64,000 nucleotides of DNA from Gigaspora margarita (GCA_009809945.1 WTPW01000705.1:37460-101459); one strand, 5' to 3'. Counted from the stretch's first letter, positions 32,660 to 44,918 are shown. The notes: generated from the sequence alone by a model not told the origin. Program-made: numbers and translations.

Positions 32660-35225
32660 AGTTCATTTTTTAAAGTTTCAAATTAATTTATAATTATAAA
32701 AATATTTTTGGCAATTTTTTATATACTTCAATTTCATATAACCTTGTGCACCTCAATCCAAATCAACTAATAAAATCATTTAGCTTATTTTTTGCAGATT
32801 ATTTTAATTTTTAAAAAATATTTTTAACTTTAATCAAATATATCTTGAAACCCACTGGACCAAATTTGATTAACTTTTTTTTTTAAATTCTATAGCAATT
32901 TATAATTAACAGTTAGACAGAATGTCACACTCAGTATTTTGTTATATATAAAATTATAAAAAAAACATATAAAATTACTATAAACTTTGAAGCCAAGATT
33001 CTTTTCAACCTACATATTAATTTAAAATTAAATTTTGCGATTATGTAGAGCTCAAAAAGGAGAATAAACTTACCTTTTCTGCCAAGTTACAATTCCACCA
33101 ATTTTGCACAAAACGAGAATATAACTTTGTCAAAAAAACAAATATTTTTCGATTTTAAGATCATGAGTATATGTAAAATCATGCTCTGAACAACTTAGGC
33201 GACAGAAGTAGGTTACCTTGTAAGAAAAATGGGTCATCTATGTACTAAAGTTAAAATTTTTGGGTTTTCAATATAAACCCTCTTTTTTTGTCAAGATAAC
33301 CTGCTTTGGGCTTCTAAGTAAACTTGTTCAGCAGGTAATTCTACTTGTATCAAGGTCAAAACGTGCTTTTTTGGACCTTTTACTAAGTGAAAAACGGGGT
33401 TAAAGTTAGAAAAAAAATTTTTTTCTAACTTTAACCCCGTTTTTTACTTAGTAAAAGGTCTGAGAAAGCGCGTTTTGACCTTGATACGAGTAGAATTACC
33501 TGCTGAACAAGTTTACTTAGAAGCCCAAAGCAGGTTATCTTGACAAAAAAAGGGTTTTATATTGAAACCCCTAAAATTTTAACTTTAGTACATAGATGAC
33601 CCATTTTTCTTACAAGGTAACCTACTTCCGTCGCCTAAGTAAAGTTGTTCAGGGCATGATTTTACATATACTCATGATCTTAAAATCGAAAAATATTTGT
33701 TTTTTTTTGACAAAGTTATATTCTCGTTTTGTGCAAAATTGGTGGAATTGTAATTTGGCAGAAAAGGTAAGTTTATTCTCCTTTTTGAGCTCTACATAAT
33801 CGCAAAATTTAATTTTAAATTAATATGTAGGTTGAAAAGAATCTTGGCTTCAAAGTTTATAGTAATTTTATATATTTTTTTTTATAATTTTATATATAAC
33901 AAAATACTGAGTATGACATTCTGTCTGACTATTAAAATAAAAAAAGTTAAGCAAAATTGGTCAAATAGCTCTTTTATCAAATTTTGAAGCAAATTGTTAT
34001 AGCTTATATTTGATAAATATTTAGAATTTTACAAAACCTTTAATCGAAAATATTTTGAAACCTATTTGACCAAATTCAATTATTTTTTTCTTTGAATTCT
34101 ATAGCTTTTTATAATTAAAATAAAAAAAATATGATTGAATTTTTCTAGATGGGTGCCAAGATATCTTCAATTAAATTTTATAAACAATTTTTGCTATAGT
34201 TTATTTTAATAAATGTTTAGAATTTTATAAAATCTTTGATTGAAGATATCTTAAAATCTACTAGACCAAATTTGATCAGCTTTTTTTTTTGAATTCTATA
34301 GCATTTTATAATTAAAATAAAAAAAGTTGATCAAATTTGGCTAGATGAGTGCCAAGATATCTTCGATCAAAGTTTGAAAAGAATTTTTGAAATAGCTTAT
34401 ATTTGTAAACATTTAAAATTTTACAAAATACTTTAATCAAATATATTTTGCACTCACTTGACAAATTCGATCAACTTTTTTTTTATTTTAATTATAGAAA
34501 GCTGTAAAATTTAAAGAAAAAAGTTGATAAATCTGATCAGATAAGTGCCAAGATATATTTGATCTAAGTTTTTTTTATAAAATTTTAAACATCTATCAAA
34601 TATAAGCTGTAACAAAAATTGTTTTCAAATTTTGATTGAAAATATCTTGGTCCACCTGGCCAAAATCTATCAACTTTTTTTTATTTTAATTATAAAAAGT
34701 GTAAAGTTTAAAGAAAAAAAAAGATGATCAAATTTGGTCAAATGAGTACCAAAATGTCTTCGATCAAAAATTTTGTAAAATTTTAAATGTTATTAAATAT
34801 AAGGGGACTTCCAAAAATTACATAATTTTTTAGTGGGTGGGTAGGGTCCCGAAAATATAAATATTAGGTTACAATTATAATTCCGGACAAATTTTTATAA
34901 TTCTGGCCAAAGTATAAATTATAAAATTATTAATAACTATTGCTCTACTGGGCCAATTTAGATGATTCAACTACCAAAATGTTTCGTTTCACTTAGACAA
35001 TTCTAACAAGCCCAAAATTGTAAAATCTAATCACAGAGTCCCAAGATGTTCAACTTTGTATAATTTAAATAGTGATCTTTTAGAATCACTAAGTAAATTG
35101 TTTTAATATTGAATAACTTTTGATCGACTGACTGTTTTGGATGATTTAACTACCAAAATGTTCGTCTCAATGAAACAATTTTAAATAGCCCAAAATTGCT
35201 AAATTCTAATTACAGGATTTCAAGT
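32660..35225. repeat. Repeat R1 (copy 2), split by a 1-kb palindrome
   Basis: 32660-32908 and 33933-35225 together match 2240-3210, with extra array units (about 33960-34790, roughly five palindromic ~180-bp units carrying AAAGTTGATCAAATTTGG and AAGATATCTTCGATCAAA). The last part, 34915-35225, carries the same module as 2930-3210. Confidence 0.7.
32909..33932. mobile_element. 1,024-bp near-perfect palindromic element, TA target
   Basis: Two inverted arms of about 505 bp meet at an A8/T7 centre (about 33410-33424) with practically no loop. The ends are ACAGTTAGACAGAATGTCA and inverted ATAGTCAGACAGAATGTCA, with TA at 32907-32908 and 33933-33934. Deleting the element and one TA restores TATAATTAAAATAAAA, exactly the sequence of sister units (about 34310-34325). 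The 67-aa ORF in the right arm has no support as a gene. Confidence 0.9.
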
Positions 35226-35322
35226 TGAATTTGATTTAATTTGAAATTTCTGTATTTGAATTTGATTTGAGATTGAATATTTGATCAAATCAAATTGAAT
35301 CGAATCAAATTGCGAAACTCTA
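35226..35322. mobile_element. Left-end fragment of the TTTGAT hAT element, reversed
   Basis: The reverse complement matches 28740-28840 (TTTCAAATTAAATCAAATTC, TAGAGTTTCGCAATTTGATT). Confidence 0.55.
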
Positions 35323-35751
35323 GTACTGTTATTATAAGATTCTGGGTTTTGTCATTCTAGTACAATTGTTTATAGAATATAAAGATTTTGGGCTTTTGTC
35401 ATTTTAGTACTATCACTTATAAATACAAAGAATATAAGCTTTCATCATTTTAGTATTGTTGGTGATTTCAAACTTTCACTATTTCTGTACTATTATTTAT
35501 AGAAGTTTTAGGTTTTCATTAGTGATTTTAGGCTTCACCGGTTAATGGATCTTTGGACTAATTCTTTTCTAGAAATAGTTTTGCTTAAACACCTAGTAGA
35601 TTGCTTTGGTACCTTTGTTAGACCCTTTATAAATATAATTCATCGTTTGTCTTAGTGTTGTAAGATTAGTAGTTTTTCTTTGTTTGTTTGTTTTTTTGTT
35701 TGTTTCATTTTTTTTTTGAACTAATTTTTTTTATTTTCTAGATTTAGTTTC
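35323..35751. other. No gene seen
   Basis: Loose repeats of the form TTATAGAA..TTT.GGCTTTTGTCATTTTAGTACT (about 35330-35540), then a T-rich run. Confidence 0.35.
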
Positions 35752-36637
35752 ATATCCCTTAATTTGTTATGCAGGCAAATTTGCTTGCATAAATTTTAAA
35801 TTTTTAAATTTTTTAAATAAAACTTTAAATATTAATTTTAGCTATATACTTTCTAAATAAAAAATATAATATTAGTTCTGTTTTATCAACTTTATTATAA
35901 AAATTTTTTAAAATTATTAAAAANNTTNGNNNNANNAAANNTTNAANNTTTTNNTTTNANANNTTTNNNNNNNNANTTTTTCTTTAGGTTTTTTCAAATT
36001 TTATATATCTCCATCTATAAAAAATTTTTTACTTCTAATACAAGTCTTAATTTTTACAAGTAAATTACTTAAAGTGCAATAATAAAAGTTGTAATCATTT
36101 ATATAAACTACAATATTGTATTAGGAACTATATTTTTAAAACCAATATTTAAAGAATTTGTCTAAATATTGTAAATTATTTTTTTGGTTAAAAAGCTTCT
36201 TTAAAATCCAATATTTTTAGTTATAAGCAACACAAACTTTTTGTCTTATAATATAAAATTAAATAATTAAAAAATATAATTCTTATTTTCAAATATTAGA
36301 CCATACAAAATTAATCAATTGGTTTTTATAACCCACCTATGTCAAAATTTGAAAAATTCTATAAAATTTTTTTTATATATTTTAATAACCAGGTGAAAAT
36401 TAAAAAAAATTTTTTACAATTTTATAAAATTTAATATATAAAATTAAAAAAAAAAGCTGGCCGGCCGGGTCAAATAAAAAGTTTCATGTTATGAAAACCA
36501 AGCAATTAAATTTGTATGGCCTTATTATACCAAATTTTATTTAAATATTTTAAATGATTAAAAAAGTAGATCAGAGGTATATTTATAGTAATTATGCAGG
36601 TAAATTTGTCTGCAAATCTTTACAAACTAAGGGATAT
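35752..36637. mobile_element. Family B element (copy 2)
   Basis: The ends are ATATCCCTTA and its inverse, followed inwards by GCAGGCAAATTTGC-like palindromes. About 880 bp including the insertion 36299-36521. Ambiguous Ns at 35924-35976. The 85-aa ORF beginning inside its right end is not convincing. Confidence 0.65.
36299..36521. mobile_element. 223-bp PIF/Harbinger-type MITE
   Basis: Ends GACCATACAAA and inverted GGCCATACAAA followed by a TGGTTTT block. The target duplication is TTA (36296-36298, 36522-36524). The empty site is readable in the inverted sister copy near 41495-41515. Contains the only GGCCGGCC in a very AT-rich setting. Confidence 0.75.
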
Positions 36638-36639
36638 CA

Positions 36640-37913
36640 TTTGTTGTTATTGTTGTGGCTTTTGTTAGTAGGTCTTGCACTTTTAGCATTGTCATTGTCC
36701 AAACCTTCAATAATATTATTCTTGGAGCTTGTTATTGATATGTTGTGTTTAAATAGCTTGGTAATAGTAGTTGTAGTATGTGATAGAATAGTGAAAATGT
36801 TCATTATATAATAGTTTAAGCTTTAGTATTAGCGATTGTAGTTGTAGTTAGGTTATGGTTAGAATTAGTTGTTTTTTTTTTTATTTGTAACTGATCATAC
36901 TATAAAAATTAAAAAAATTGTGTAATTATAAGATAGTGTTATAAAAAAATGATTAATAAATTAAAAATATCAGGTAATTATTACAGTATCTTGTTGATTA
37001 GTTCTATGGATCTGCAAAAAATTTTTCTCTGCTAATTGCATATGTGTGCCAAACAATAAAAATTGATTACTATCTAAATCGATAAAAATTGATTACTATC
37101 TTAAATTGATAAAAATCAATTACTATCTAAATTGATAAAAATTAATTACTATCTAAATCAATAAAAATCGATAGTGGGGATTGTAATCGATATATATTTT
37201 AACTATTATACATTGATACTATTTGGCTTGCAAATTTTGGTGATGTTATTCCTTTACTTCTTGAACTTCAAAATTTTTTTAATTCTGGCTCTTTCTTTAG
37301 AAGTGCTTTCTATTTTTCAGTTACTTTCAATTCGAGTCCTTTTAAAATTTATATTATGCTTTTTTTGCCAATAGAAAAACTTCTGTATTAATATTGCTTT
37401 GATAATTTTTTTTTTATTTTTTTTATTAATATCTTCTATATAGGTTTTGTAAACTAAATATCAAGTTAAAACTCGTTTAACAGTTAAGCATATTCTTATA
37501 TTAGATCCTTTACTAGACTAGAGTTTTTAAACTTTACTAAGCACTTCATTATTATATGCTCTATATATTTTTGCTTGAATAATTTAATTCATTACATATC
37601 TTCAATTAACAAAATAATATTAAAAGCTATAAACATTATGTTTGCTTTTTATTTTGCTAGTTTTAATATTGGTTTATGAATTTGGTTATACTTTTTTTTT
37701 AAAGATTAGTATTATATTTAATTTATATTTCAATCTCAACAAAAGGACTTTGTTGTTTAAATACAATTAAACCCAGTATTGGAAATCTTATGTTTTTATG
37801 TTCTCATGAGAACATTACTTTTAATTTGAGAAACATTTACAAAAGTTAAGATGTTTTCTATTAAATTTGTTTTAAGAACATTAAGTTTGAAAAATATGGT
37901 CTCTATGTAAATA
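36640..37913. other. No gene seen; AT-rich with one short tandem array
   Basis: 37059-37170 holds four ~29-bp units with TAAAAATTGATTACTATCTA. Small hydrophobic ORFs are low-complexity translations. Confidence 0.4.
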
Positions 37914-38028
37914 TAGGGTTGTTAATGGAGCACTCTAGTCAATAGTAAAACATATAACCCACTCTGGAGCACTCCATAAGCAGGTTATATGTTTTATTAA
38001 TATCTAAAGTACTCCATTAACAACCCTA
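37914..38028. mobile_element. 115-bp hAT-type hairpin MITE (copy 1)
   Basis: Ends TAGGGTTGTTAATGGAGCAC and inverted TAGGGTTGTTAATGGAGTAC. Perfect 8-bp duplication TGTAAATA (37906-37913, 38029-38036). The second copy sits in the LINE at 54349-54450. Confidence 0.9.
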
Positions 38029-38242
38029 TGTAAATATATAAATAATAAAAATTATTATTATTAAACTAGTAGTTTAAATTATTAAGTTCATAAATATTTA
38101 ATTATTAATTAGTTAAATAAGAACATATTAGTTATTTTTGAATAACAAAAAAATTTTGAATAATATAATTCATTGGTTTATCCATTTTCAGTTTTAGTAC
38201 AATATAGTTGTATAACTGTTTTATTATGTAAGCTTTGATATA

Positions 38243-39826
38243 CAGTCATCTATCTATATAATTACCTCTTCTATAATTACACCTTCTATATAATGTATTA
38301 CCAATTTTTTTATATTAAAATACCTCTTATAGTCACAATCACTTTATAATCACTATTACTTTTTTTGAAAATTTTAAATAAATTTAATAATAAAAATACC
38401 TCTTTATAATTATGAATATAGATAGTTGCTATATATTAAAGTCTAAATATTATTAAGTAAATAGACTTTTATGTAATATAAAAAGTTGTTTAGAAGAACA
38501 AAATACACTTACTATAAAATTTCATATAAATCGAGAAACTTTTTATTAATTTATTTCTTTATTTTACACTTTTGTAAAAAAATTCTTTTTTTCTCAGAAA
38601 TATTAAATAAAGAAACTTATTAATAAAAATTCACCAATTTATATAAAAATTTTTCAGTATGTGTATTTTGCTTTTCAAACAACTTTTCTTATTATATAAA
38701 AGTTAATTCACTTAGTTAGATTTAGATTTTAATATATGACAACTATTTGTGTTCGTATATAAAAATTTTTTCAAAAAATTTTTTAAATTTTTATATACAA
38801 ATGCAGATAGTTGTCATATATGAAAGTCTAAATTTAACTAAATAAATTAACTTTTATATAATATGAACCTTTTTTGGGAGAACAAAATATATTTACTATA
38901 AAATTTTTATATAAATTGGTAAACTTTTTATTAATATGTTTCTTTATTTTACTTTTTTTGAGAAAAAAATTTTTAATTTTTTCGCAGAAATATAAAATAA
39001 AGAAATGAACTAATAAAAGTTTTCTAATTTATATAAAAATTTTATAGTAGATGTATTTTGTTTTTCTAAACAACTTTTCTTATTACATAAAAATTGATTC
39101 ACTTAATAATATTTAGACTAACAACTATCTGTATTCATATATAAAAATTTTTTAAAATTTTTTTAAAAAATTTTTATTTATATTTTACTCCTTATAATCA
39201 TGTTTATTTATTATTTTATATAAGGTTAGGCACTGACATTTATTATAGTCAGATCTCCATAAATGCAACCTCCATAAATGCAATGCCTCCCTAAATGCAT
39301 GTTTTTGTCTTGTCTATAAGAAATTATTAGTGATAAATGCACATTTTATATTCTGTAAATGCACGTTTTTCCAAATAATTTTCTATATTATGCTACCTCC
39401 CTAAATGCACATAGCCAATCAAATATTAGTATTTAAAATAGGACATACAGTTTTTAGTAAAAGTTACACAAATTTGATGATCTAATCTTTAAAGCTGCAA
39501 TTTAATTGGCTCTCTCTAAATGCAATACCTCCCTAAATGCATGTTGTGGGCTTGTCTGTACATGTTGAATTTATGGAGGTTTGACTGTATCTAATATCCA
39601 TTTACTATAGAGGCTTACTTCTATCTCTAGGTAATATATTTAGCTAAATTTGATTGGCTATAATTTTTTTATATGAGGTAAGGTTTTTCTTGATCCCACT
39701 TCCTAAAATATTACCTAATAAATGTTAGCGCCCTTATTATATAGAGGTAATTCTTTGTAGGCACACCTTTATATAATTACCAAATAAGTGAATAACAAAA
39801 TACATGATTATATAGAGGGATAACTG
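38243..39826. mobile_element. 1.58-kb Tc1/mariner-type element with tandem foldback units
   Basis: TA|CAGTCATCTATCTATATAAT and inverted CAGTTATCCCTCTATATAAT, with TA at 38241-38242 and 39827-39828. 38409-38780 and 38790-39175 are two tandem foldback units (GATAGTTGCTATATATTAAA-like ends). A mariner MITE (39246-39587) is nested inside. Confidence 0.65.
39246..39587. mobile_element. 342-bp mariner MITE (CAGTCAGACCTC family), nested
   Basis: TA|TAGTCAGATCTCCATAAATG on the left, inverted CAGTCAAACCTCCATAAATT on the right, TA at both sides (39244-39245, 39588-39589). ACCTCCCTAAATGCA units recur. Confidence 0.8.
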
Positions 39827-40057
39827 TATATATATTATTACTTGAATTCAAATAATATCAATAACTAATATAAATTTTTAAAAAACTAAACTCTCTATGA
39901 TAATAATGTAAATTTTTACAAAAAAATTACTTAACCTTAATTATTTAATTTTTATTTTAGTACTATATTTTAAAACTTAATAGTGAAAAATTTTATAAAT
40001 CTATAAGTTTACTAAATTTATCATATCATAATGAATAAGAATAATACATTATATTTA

Positions 40058-40224
40058 AGGGCATGCCATTTATTACGTAATATTTTTTACTTAGTAGCCA
40101 CCCTCATCCATGTATGGTGTGATCACTTTATCTAATTCAGATTTGATTAATATAATATATAGTCGTGATCACCACCTTTGACCATGTATCCATGGTAAAA
40201 ATTACGTAATAAATGGCATGCCCC
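40058..40224. mobile_element. 167-bp PIF/Harbinger-type MITE
   Basis: Ends AGGGCATGCCATTTATTACG and inverted GGGGCATGCCATTTATTACG, with TTA at 40055-40057 and 40225-40227. Confidence 0.85.
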
Positions 40225-41000
40225 TTACTATATTTGCTTATTTATTTAAATATTAATAAATTAAAAAACTAATATACAAGCTAGATTAAACCAATAACAT
40301 TTTCAATATTATATAAAAAGACTCAAATATTAAATTGTATTTTTTTAAAAAAAATATATGTAAATTTATAGTTTTATTTTATGAATTATTTAGGCTTTTC
40401 TATTTATTTTAGTAAATAAATTATATTTTTTGATTTTATTATTAATATTTTTTTAAATTATTAATTAAAAATAAAAATTAAAAAAGTATAAGTATAAAAG
40501 AAAGAAAGAAAGTAAGAAAATAAGAGTAAGAAAAAGTAAGTAAGAATGAAAAAGTAAGTAAAAAGGAGTGTATAAAAAAGAAAAAATAAAAGAGAGAGAA
40601 AGAAATTTTTCTATTTGAGAACATAAATAAAATTTTGAGAATATAAAATTAAATAAATATATTCTTATGAGAACATAAATTTCAAAACAGATTTTTAACA
40701 CTAATTAGACCAGACATCTCTCATATAGGTCATAACTGGATTTTGGCCAATTTTAACCTAATTTGCTAAAAATGACAAAATATATTTACTTTAATAACTT
40801 CTAATCCAGTGATTAGAATTGAATAAACTTTTTTTGTTAGATGCATCTCACTAAGAGCTTCATTTTAAAAAAAAGTTCATTCAAATTGGATCACTAGATG
40901 ACAAGATAATTGCCAAAAACTGTTTTTTACTTCTTAAATTTTAGGTGTTTTTGTTAAAAAATTTCAAGTATGATCTCTATACTAGATGTTTGGGGTCCTA
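40225..41000. other. AT-rich, with GTAAGAAA-type simple repeat
   Basis: 40495-40615 is a purine run of AAAGAAAGAAAGTAAG type; its antisense ORF is low complexity. No gene seen. Confidence 0.5.
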
Positions 41001-41193
41001 TTAAACCTCTAAATACTACTTTTCTAAATGCACATTCTATAAAACACCTTTCCAAATGCATGTTTTCTTTTGGGTCCAACTAATATTACATTTATAGATT
41101 TTTATCTCTCTAAATACAATACCTTTCTAAGTACATATTTGACTAAATTTTTTTATATAGTTTCATTATATTGAATTTAGAAAGGTCTGACTT
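41001..41193. mobile_element. ~193-bp mariner MITE (CAGTCAGACCTC family)
   Basis: The right end GGTCTGACTT|TA is clear; the left end TA|TTAAACCTCTAAATAC is diverged. TTTCTAAATGCA units are inside. Confidence 0.6.
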
Positions 41194-41390
41194 TACTTGA
41201 TTTTTCCAACTAATCTTTTTTTTTTATAAATTAAGTTTTTGAAAGTTCTTTTATATATTTCTTAGAAACTCTTGGCTACTAACTATATCTCTAGTATTTT
41301 ACAACCTGTTTTTTACCTTTTGTCTTTACTATAAACTCTTTCTTCTTGATTTTTATACTTCTTTTTGACTTTTCCTTTTTACTATATATT

Positions 41391-42051
41391 ATTTCTTAGT
41401 TTGTAAAGGCTTGCAGGCAAATTTGCCTGCATAATTACTATAAATATATCTCTAATCTACTTTTTTAATNATTTAAAATATTTAAATAAAATTTGNTANN
41501 ATAATATTTGAAAACAAGNATTATATTTTTGAATTATTTAATTTTATATTATNAGACAAAAAGTTTATGNTGCTTATAAGCTAAAAATATTGAATTTTAA
41601 AGAAATTTTTTAACCAAAAAAATAATTTACAATATCTTGGCGAATTCTTTAAATATTGGTTTTAAAAATATAGTTCCTAATACAATATTGTAGTTTATAT
41701 AAAGGATTACAACTTTTATTATTGCACTTTAAGTAATTTACTTGTAAAAATTAAGACTTGTATTAGAAGTAAATATTTTTTTTATAGACAAAGACATATA
41801 AAATTTGAGAAAACCTAAAGAAAAATTCTATAGTAAAAGTTCCAAAACAAAAACTTTAAACTTTTATTACATCAAAGTTTTTTAATAATTTTAAAAAATT
41901 TTTATAATAAAGTTGATGAAACAGAACTAATATTATATTTTTTATTTAGAAAGTATATAGCTAAAATTAATATTTAAAGTTTTATTTAAAAAATCTAAAA
42001 TTTTAAAATTTATGCAAGCAAATTTGTCTGCATAACAAATTAAGGGATAGC
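41391..42051. mobile_element. Family B element (copy 3), inverted to copy 2
   Basis: The reverse complement of 35752-36637 without the Harbinger insertion; ends with the palindrome TGCAGGCAAATTTGCCTGCA at about 41412. Single Ns at 41470-41572 mark unresolved bases. Confidence 0.65.
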
Positions 42052-42648
42052 TAATTCATTTTGTTAATACTTATTTCTATGCTATTCAAGTTAAAAAATT
42101 TCTCAACTATCTTAATTATATTTTGAATTTCTTTTTTTGAACTTTTTATTATAGCTATATCATTTGTATAAACTAGCTCTATAACTTTTATTAATTGTTT
42201 TTAATTGGAGCCTACTTTTAAATCTATAGGCCATCTTAATGATGCTTTATAACTTTTATTTAACTTTTGTAATCTGCATCTCAATGGGCCAAAAAATATT
42301 CTTTATACCAGAATTCTTCTGATCAATTCTGTCTTCTGTCTGAAATCCTTTAATAAAACTCTGTATTTTGTTTAATATAATAGTTGTTAAATATTTCTAA
42401 AATAAACCAGATAATTTTTTCTAGCATATTAATTTTTTTAATGCTATATTTAGACCTGTTAGGCTACTGCATAAAAGACCTTTTTAATATTTAAGAACCC
42501 TGAACTCTATTACAGAAGTTATACATAATGCATTTTAAAGAAGCACTATTTATTAGCTAATTTTTTTAGAGAGATGTGAAGTAGAGCAATTATTAGGTCC
42601 TATATATAATATAATATATATAATATATATATAATATATACATATATA
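42052..42648. other. No gene seen
   Basis: AT-rich; ends in a (TA)n tract (42600-42650). Confidence 0.4.
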
Positions 42649-42832
42649 TAGTCTACTCCTGCTATAGTCATACTATCTGGTAGAAACCTGATGTGACTAT
42701 AGCAAGAAAAACATAATAATAGTCATATCATATAATTATAATAAGAGTTAATTTTATATTACTGCAAATGATTAGTATATAGTCTCAAGAAAATGTGACT
42801 ATTTCAGGTGTAACTATTGTAGGAGTAGACTG
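42649..42832. mobile_element. 184-bp Tc1/mariner-type MITE
   Basis: TA|TAGTCTACTCCTGCTATAGT and inverted CAGTCTACTCCTACAATAGT, TA on both sides, internal GTGACTATAGCA motifs. Confidence 0.75.
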
Positions 42833-42950
42833 TATATAGGGAATAGAAATTTGTTACACCAACAATATGTCGTATCAAGACCCTAAAATATACATAGATA
42901 GGTTAGGTTAATTATATATCAGGAAATTTTTTATGTAGATTCATATTGAT

Positions 42951-43744
42951 TAGTGTTTCGATTCGCAATCTGACTAATTCGGATTGATCCAATAATTCAG
43001 ATTAGAAGCAGATATCCGTATCCATCAATTTAATATAGATAGATTCCTAATGCATTGCGGATAAAGGATAAGGATTATCCGGATAATAATCCTACATATA
43101 TATGCTTTCATTATTGGCGAATAACTACCAAACTATTCGAAAGCACTTAAAAAAATAGCTGTTCACTGCACATTCGGATGCTATAAATGTATTACGGATA
43201 ACAACCCTTATACTCATCCTATAATATAACCCAATATGAATAAATAAATAAACTGAACAAACAGAACTCGAGATTCAAGTTTTTAATAATAATAAAAATA
43301 AAAATAATAAAAATAATTAAGTAATTTATTTCTAATTATTACAAAACTCGAATCTCAAGCTATGTTTATTTATTTTATTTTTTTGTTTAATTCAAACTAA
43401 TTAAAATAATGAAATTTTATATAATAAACATTATTCTAACCCGATAGCCTCTAACATTAAGGTCCTAACCTTGTTTAATGCACTTAGTTTATTTACAAAA
43501 TCAGTTTGCGCAAATAAGTAAAATGCCGTACACACATTTGGAATGAAGCCTAATTTAAAACCGGTTCCAATCCGAATAGATCGAAACACTAATTATAACA
43601 CTATTTTTGAAGAATATTTCTATAATTGAATTCGAATTAATTCGAATTACTAATCTGAATTAAAAATTTGAATTATAATCGAATCTGTTGAAGCAATTCG
43701 AATTCAATCCCAGATAGCCTTTTTAAAATAGGATCGAAACACTA
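42951..43744. mobile_element. 794-bp hAT-like element, nested
   Basis: Ends TAGTGTTTCGAT and inverted TAGTGTTTCGAT; flanks ATATTGAT and ATATCGAT match at 7 of 8 bases. An extra inner end (ATCGAAACACTA at about 43580-43592) suggests a shorter sibling or a nested end. Subterminal ATTCGGAT/GAATTCGAATT motifs. No transposase ORF seen. Confidence 0.7.
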
Positions 43745-44214
43745 ATATCGATATATAACAATTAATCGATATATATTGATTAAAAATTAACGATATATAT
43801 CGATAAACTAGTTTATACCGATATGTATCTATAATCGATATACAGCGTAAATAAAATATAAATTGCTATATATTTATTAATCGATTTTAATCATACTTAT
43901 TGAAACGATATATAATGATTAATGGATATTAATCGCTATAATAGATCGTTAACGATTTTAATTTTTTTTTATTTATTTTATTGATTTATTTATTTTTTTA
44001 TTTATTTTTGCACAGTTGTGCATCCACGTGCATCATATAAAAATAATGATCTTTGATAATTATTTTTTTTATTTTTTTTTATCCGTTTGTTTTTTATTTT
44101 CGCACAGTTGCACATCCACATGCATCATATAAAAATAATGATCATCTTTGATAATCATTATTTTTATTTTTTTTTATTTTTTTTATTTATTTGTTTTTTT
44201 TGTCTTCGCTTCTC

Positions 44215-44300
44215 TTCTTTTCACATCTCTTTGCATCTTTTTGCATCTCTTTGCATCTCTTTGCATCTCTTCACTTCTCTTTACTTCTCTTTGCTTCTCT
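44215..44300. repeat. 11-bp tandem repeat CATCTCTTTG-type
   Basis: About seven units of CTCTTTGCATC and variants. The apparent membrane-protein ORFs here are translations of simple sequence. Confidence 0.8.
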
Positions 44301-44478
44301 TGGTGTCGTAGTTGGTGTCGTCGTTGGTGTCATGTTACTAGCTAGGTGTTGTTGATGTTCTTGTGGAATGGCTTTACGTGCTTCTCTCGGTATTCTTGTA
44401 GATAGTGTTGCATAGTTTTTTAGCATTCTTGTAGGTGTTCCATTTGTTTTTCCTGCATTTTTGTAAGTAGGACTTGCT

Positions 44479-44780
44479 CGTTTCTCTTGCGTTCGTATGG
44501 GGTGGTCTTGCTCATTTTTCTTGCGTTTGACAGGGTGATCTTCTCATTTCTCTTGTATTTGTACAGGGTGGTCTTGCTCATTTTTCTTGCGTTCGTATGG
44601 TGCTTCTCTTTGCTTTTCTTTGCTTCTCTTTGCTTATTAACTCTTTTTTTTTTGTATCATATTTTGTATTGTCGTTGGTGCCGTCATTGGTACCATTGGT
44701 GTTGTCCTAGTTGGTGTTGTCGCTGGGGTCATATGGAGTGGTTTTTCTTGTTTCTCTTGCATTTGTATGGGGTGGTCTAA
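44479..44780. repeat. ~35-bp minisatellite
   Basis: GGTGGTCTTGCTCATTTTTC plus TTGCGTTCGTATG in three to four adjoining variants, another unit at 44736-44780. The reverse strand reads as lysine/arginine-rich repeats (NARKMSKTT) with stops; I do not call a gene. Confidence 0.65.
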
Positions 44781-44847
44781 CACTAACGCTTCTGAGAAAT
44801 AGTTTTTTTTATTTTTTTTTACTTCTTTACTATTTTTTTAGAAAGTA

Positions 44848-44918
44848 GTGAATATAAGTGAATATAAGTGAATACAAGCGAATATAAGTGAATACAAGTG
44901 AATATAAGCGAATACGAT
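44848..44918. repeat. 10-bp tandem repeat AGTGAATATA
   Basis: Seven units with AGTGAATATA, AGTGAATACA or AGCGAATATA. Confidence 0.9.

Noticed and set aside
33596-33799. 67-aa ORF in the palindrome
   Set aside because: It lies in one arm of a perfect inverted repeat, without codon bias or family match.
44087-44780. Membrane-protein-like ORFs
   Set aside because: Translations of T-rich simple repeats and minisatellite.
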